The position numbers and the translations under genes were made by a program. 7,945 bases of DNA. It comes from Candidatus Egaibacter danicus. GTDB taxonomy: Bacteria > Pseudomonadota > Gammaproteobacteria > Burkholderiales > Burkholderiaceae. The stretch spans positions 1-7,945 of the forward strand of contig JAABRC010000081.1 in the NCBI GenBank assembly GCA_011391115.1. The letters are read 5' to 3'. Below the pieces are notes generated by a model that saw only the letters and a list, made by a program, of their open reading frames with translations, made no database searches and was not told the origin of the DNA. Each line of letters opens with the position of its first letter. Positions within the stretch are counted from its first letter, which is position 1. This document shows positions 6,604 through 7,945 of the stretch, piece after piece.

Positions 6604-7863
6604 GTGAGTGATTTTTTCGACCTATTGGAAGCCCGCTCCCCGCAAGCCCGTGAGGCTGCACTGATGGCTGCATTGCCTCGCCAGGTGGCCCATGCCCAGA
6701 CCCGTTCCACGGCCTTTGCCGGCATTTTGGCGGGGGTGGATGCCGCCAGCGTGCATGACCGCGCCGCGCTGGCGCGTCTGCCAGTGACACGCAAACACGA
6801 GTTGCTGGCGCTTCAGCAGCAGGCTCGCGCCAAGGACGCCAGCAACGTATTTGGCGGCTTCAGCACCATGGGTTTCGGTGCCGCCATGCCCCGCTTGTTT
6901 GCCAGCCCCGGCCCGATTTATGAGCCGGAAGGCGTGGGCAAGGACTACTGGCGCATGGCGCGGGCCATCTTTGCTGCGGGCTTTCGGCCCGGGGAGCTGA
7001 TCCACAACTGTTTCAGTTACCACTTTGTGCCTGCCGGTTCGATGATGGAGACCGGCGCCCATGCGTTGGGCTGCACGGTATTTGCAGGCGGTACCGGTCA
7101 AACCGAACAACAGGTGCAGGCCATGGCCGAACTGCGGCCCGCGGGCTACATCGGCACCCCCAGCTTCCTGAAGATCATTCTGGAAAAAGCGGCTGATATG
7201 GGTGTGCCGTTGCCCAGTGTGAAGAAAGCCATGATGGGTGGCGAGGCTTTTCCACCTTCCCTGCGCGACTGGTTCACCGCACACGGTGTTGATGCGTATC
7301 AGTGCTACGCAACGGCCGATCTGGGCCTGATCGCCTATGAAACGGCCGCCCGCGAAGGCCTGGTGCTGGACGAAGGTGTGATTGTTGAAATCGTTCGTCC
7401 TGGCACCGGTGACCCCGTGCCCGAGGGCGAGGTGGGCGAGCTGGTGGTAACCAGCCTGAACCCTGACTATCCCTTGATCCGCTTTGGCACGGGTGACTTG
7501 TCGGCAGTGTTGTCAGGCAACTGCCCCACGGGCCGTACCAACACGCGAATCAAGGGCTGGATGGGCCGCGCGGACCAAACCACCAAAATCCGGGGCATGT
7601 TTGTGCACCCCGGCCAGGTGGACACCATTGCCAAACGCTTCCCTGAAGTCATGAAGGCGCGGCTGATCGTCACCGGTGAAATGGCCAACGATGCCATGAC
7701 ACTCAAGGTGGAAACCGCCTGCAGCGGCCCCGACGCGCTGGCTGCCAAAATTGGCGAGGCCATTCGCGACGTCACCAAGCTGCGGGGTGACGTGGAGCTG
7801 GTGGTGCCAGGCAGCCTGCCCAATGACGGCAAAGTTATTGAAGACGCGCGCAGCTACAAATAG
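6604..7863 (+). CDS. PaaK-like (phenylacetate-CoA ligase family) adenylate-forming protein with degenerate ATP loop
   Basis: A 419-residue protein that can be aligned by eye with PaaK, which converts phenylacetate, ATP and CoA to phenylacetyl-CoA. Matches to PaaK: GTGQTEQQ (163-170; PaaK GGQTEKQ), TPSFLKIILE (185-194), GEVGELVVTSL (275-285), FGTGDLS (294-300), GRADQTTKIRGMFVHPGQ (321-338; PaaK GRSDD-IIRG-VFPSQ) and SLPNDGK (404-410; PaaK SIPRSEGK), with Lys410 at the expected catalytic position. Two motifs are altered: the ATP loop SSGTTGKPT is replaced by ASPGPIYEPEG (100-110), and the Glu of YGLSE by Asp in YATAD (235-239). It may use an unusual substrate or act without standard adenylation. 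GTG 6604 is preferred for its GAGGA site; an in-frame TTG at 6553 overlapping the LivF-like stop would add 17 residues. It is the last gene visible in the operon. Specificity for phenylacetate is not established. Confidence 0.88.
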   Translation: MSDFFDLLEARSPQAREAALMAALPRQVAHAQTRSTAFAGILAGVDAASVHDRAALARLPVTRKHELLALQQQARAKDASNVFGGFSTMGFGAAMPRLFASPGPIYEPEGVGKDYWRMARAIFAAGFRPGELIHNCFSYHFVPAGSMMETGAHALGCTVFAGGTGQTEQQVQAMAELRPAGYIGTPSFLKIILEKAADMGVPLPSVKKAMMGGEAFPPSLRDWFTAHGVDAYQCYATADLGLIAYETAAREGLVLDEGVIVEIVRPGTGDPVPEGEVGELVVTSLNPDYPLIRFGTGDLSAVLSGNCPTGRTNTRIKGWMGRADQTTKIRGMFVHPGQVDTIAKRFPEVMKARLIVTGEMANDAMTLKVETACSGPDALAAKIGEAIRDVTKLRGDVELVVPGSLPNDGKVIEDARSYK

Positions 7864-7945
7864 CGTTGACAGGGATTTGTAGGGAGTTTCCCGCTAAGTA
7901 GTTTCCGCGATGGAAATGTGAATTTGGCGCTTTAGACTGTCTTCA
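7864..7945. other. 82-base non-coding right edge, no gene recognised
   Basis: After the PaaK-like stop there is no recognisable coding start or strong terminator. A weak stem TTTCC (7902-7906) / GGAAA (7912-7916) has a 5-base loop and no U-run. TTGACA (7866-7871) matches the sigma-70 -35 consensus, but no TATAAT-like box lies 16-18 bases downstream. The region probably leads into whatever follows outside the window. Confidence 0.4.

Noticed and set aside
6622..7284. 220-codon minus-strand open frame opposite the PaaK-like gene
   Set aside because: It is antisense to a gene that aligns with PaaK along its length; no domain or convincing start context is visible.
7866..7900. Sigma-70 promoter at the right edge (perfect TTGACA)
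   Set aside because: No -10-like hexamer lies at 16-18 bases; the best candidate, TAAGTA (7895-7900), is too far away and a poor match.

Overview
The window is a single, densely packed, plus-strand gene cluster from a GC-rich bacterium. Protein sequence style, codon use and gene order suggest a betaproteobacterium of the Burkholderiales, probably Comamonadaceae. That placement rests on recognition only, since there is no rRNA or other marker in the window. All seven genes read left to right. No mobile element, tRNA, rRNA or CRISPR array was seen.

Layout: (1) 2-1432, the C-terminal three quarters of an AMP-forming acyl-CoA synthetase, cut by the left edge. (2) 1453-2235, a LivG-type ATPase. 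(3) 2248-3177, a LivH-type permease. (4) 3189-4265, a LivM-type permease. (5) 4328-5644, a secreted periplasmic substrate-binding protein. (6) 5747-6556, a LivF-type ATPase with a basic C-terminal tail. (7) 6604-7863, a PaaK (phenylacetate-CoA ligase)-like adenylate-forming protein. The last 82 bases hold no recognisable gene.

Genes 2-6 form a complete ABC importer of the branched-chain/hydrophobic amino acid (HAAT) family: two ATPases, two permeases and one binding protein. Placement between two acyl-CoA-ligase-family genes suggests the substrate is a carboxylic acid (aromatic, fatty or related) that is imported and then activated to its CoA thioester, rather than leucine, isoleucine or valine. 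This is inference from context; the substrate cannot be read from the sequence.

Two things stand out. The 102-base gap between the binding-protein gene and the second ATPase gene holds two strong, partly overlapping perfect inverted repeats (stems of 10 and 14 bp). They have no U-tract, so an mRNA-processing, stability or attenuation element is more likely than a simple terminator. The PaaK-like protein keeps the fold and several motifs of PaaK but has lost the canonical SSGTTGK ATP-binding loop and the Glu of the YGxxE motif, so its catalytic activity is uncertain. The rest looks like a conventional, intact operon.
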